Positions 63,369 through 64,000 of a DNA stretch of 64,000 nucleotides are shown here, piece after piece; position 1 is the first letter of the stretch, and every line of letters starts with the position of its first letter. Source of the stretch: Actinomycetaceae bacterium TAE3-ERU4 (lineage in GTDB: Bacteria > Actinomycetota > Actinomycetes > Actinomycetales > Actinomycetaceae); NCBI GenBank assembly GCA_019218365.1, contig JAHUUJ010000005.1:124001-188000 (forward strand), given 5' to 3'. A program made the position numbers and the translations under genes. The notes under the pieces were generated by a model. That model did not search any database. It was not told where the DNA came from and saw only the letters and a list, made by a program, of their open reading frames with translations.

Positions 63369-64000
63369 CTAGGGCTTTTCACACTTAATTGCATTGGCAG
63401 GCTTATAGCGCCAGAACCAATTTAAGGGTTTTCCAGCTTTCCCGTCATGGAAGATGCTTCGAGTTACAGTAACGTCAAATCCCGCATTTCCTGCAGAAGA
63501 TGGCTCACAGTTTCGCGAACGGCGAGTTTCGGTAATAGGCTCAACGATTTTAGTCTTAGGTGAAGTTGTGGTTTTAACTTCCCAATACTTCGTAGACCAA
63601 GCCCGAACGGTCATTTTTCCGTGACGTATCCAACCTTGTAACAAGACTCCATACGGGGTGTTATTTGTAAACTTTAAGTCATGCACCCCTGTCCATAATG
63701 TACATTCGCGTCCCATTGGGTAACGTCGCAGGTACTGACTGTGGGGTTTGTGCTGGGTAATATCAAGCCCGGCAAAGAATACAGTATTCAAGGTAGTTAC
63801 ACATACTTGCGAAAGTCCTCCGCCCAGTGCATCAACATGCATTCCGTCAGAGATAACCCCAGCTGCTGCGTATCCGTTTGCTTCAGTAATATCACCCAGA
63901 GCTTTTTCCAGCGAGAAACTCTCACCAGGTTTTACAAGTTTCCCGGTGATTTGCTCCATTCCACGCCGAAGATTTTGATTACGCGCGGGAGAGGAAGGGT
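63369..64000 (-). CDS. VanW-family protein, C-terminal part (partial)
   Basis: About 210 codons of a gene whose start is beyond the window; the frame stays open from the TAG near 63369 to the window end (NQNLRRGMEQITGKLVKPGE). The VanW domain is seen in GESFSLEKALGDITEANGYAAAG, GGGLSQVCVTTLNTVFFAGL, HSQYLRRYPMGRECTLW and NNTPYGVLLQGWI. VanW proteins are often exported and resemble peptidoglycan-binding YoaR-type proteins. Function in the cell is unknown. It would be transcribed toward fdxA. Confidence 0.88.
   Translation of the reverse strand, partial: PSSPARNQNLRRGMEQITGKLVKPGESFSLEKALGDITEANGYAAAGVISDGMHVDALGGGLSQVCVTTLNTVFFAGLDITQHKPHSQYLRRYPMGRECTLWTGVHDLKFTNNTPYGVLLQGWIRHGKMTVRAWSTKYWEVKTTTSPKTKIVEPITETRRSRNCEPSSAGNAGFDVTVTRSIFHDGKAGKPLNWFWRYKPANAIKCEKP

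Noticed and set aside
63748-63978. Plus-strand reading frame opposite the VanW gene
   Set aside because: It mirrors a well-conserved VanW coding region and has no ribosome-binding site or family match.

Overview
The window reads as a stretch of chromosome from an actinobacterium of moderate G+C. It carries the MtrA/MtrB/LpqB module, a WhiB regulator, DUF3499, DUF5719 and DUF6912-type proteins, an actinobacterial-type DapD and a 7Fe ferredoxin. Much of the order matches, from memory, the mycobacterial Rv3235-Rv3282 backbone: Rv3235, secA, hpf, comF, lpqB, mtrB, mtrA, then DUF3499, a metallopeptidase-like protein and whiB2, and later an LCP protein, purE/purK and maf. A second block matches Rv3690-Rv3695. 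No mycolic acid genes are visible. An Actinomycetaceae-like organism is my best guess, but nothing here fixes the genus. I see no rRNA or tRNA genes, CRISPR arrays, insertion sequences or phage genes.

Layout. 1-3.6 kb: the end of sbcC, then a minus-strand group (DUF6912-like protein, CpaE/TadZ-like ATPase, SAF-domain membrane protein), a small HTH protein and a hypothetical protein. 3.6-13.7 kb: a LysM membrane protein and an Rv3235-like protein facing secA, then hpf, comF, lpqB, mtrB and mtrA. 13.8-20.7 kb: a plus-strand envelope operon (membrane protein, DUF4129, DUF4350, MoxR ATPase, DUF58) with SpoIIM-like and RDD proteins diverging from one compact promoter region. 20.7-26.7 kb: DUF3499, a degenerate zincin, and a translationally coupled whiB, giant glycosyltransferase, DUF5719 operon.

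27-54 kb is a surface-glycan region. It contains a pyruvyltransferase-glycosyltransferase fusion; a galactofuranose cluster (two GlfT1-like transferases, a GT4, an ABC-2 exporter, UDP-galactopyranose mutase, a further GT2); a nucleotide-sugar dehydrogenase; a large polytopic DUF6541 protein; a WbpI-type epimerase; an asparagine-synthase-like protein; several GT4 enzymes; a Wzx-type flippase; a Gfo/Idh oxidoreductase, aminotransferase and acetyltransferase trio; and a GT2, DUF2304, LCP operon. Together these give a near-complete route to a 2,3-diacetamido-2,3-dideoxy-hexuronic acid nucleotide sugar, galactofuranose supply, two export routes and an LCP ligase that could attach glycan to peptidoglycan. 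No canonical Wzy polymerase was recognised.

54-64 kb is housekeeping and regulation: galE, purE/purK, a second two-component system with an 11-bp-phased direct repeat at its promoter, a class III adenylate cyclase with a regulatory N-terminal domain, maf, dapD, dapC, fdxA and the end of a VanW-family gene. Perfect hairpins separate several convergent units, and several promoters sit so close to start codons that leaderless mRNAs are likely.
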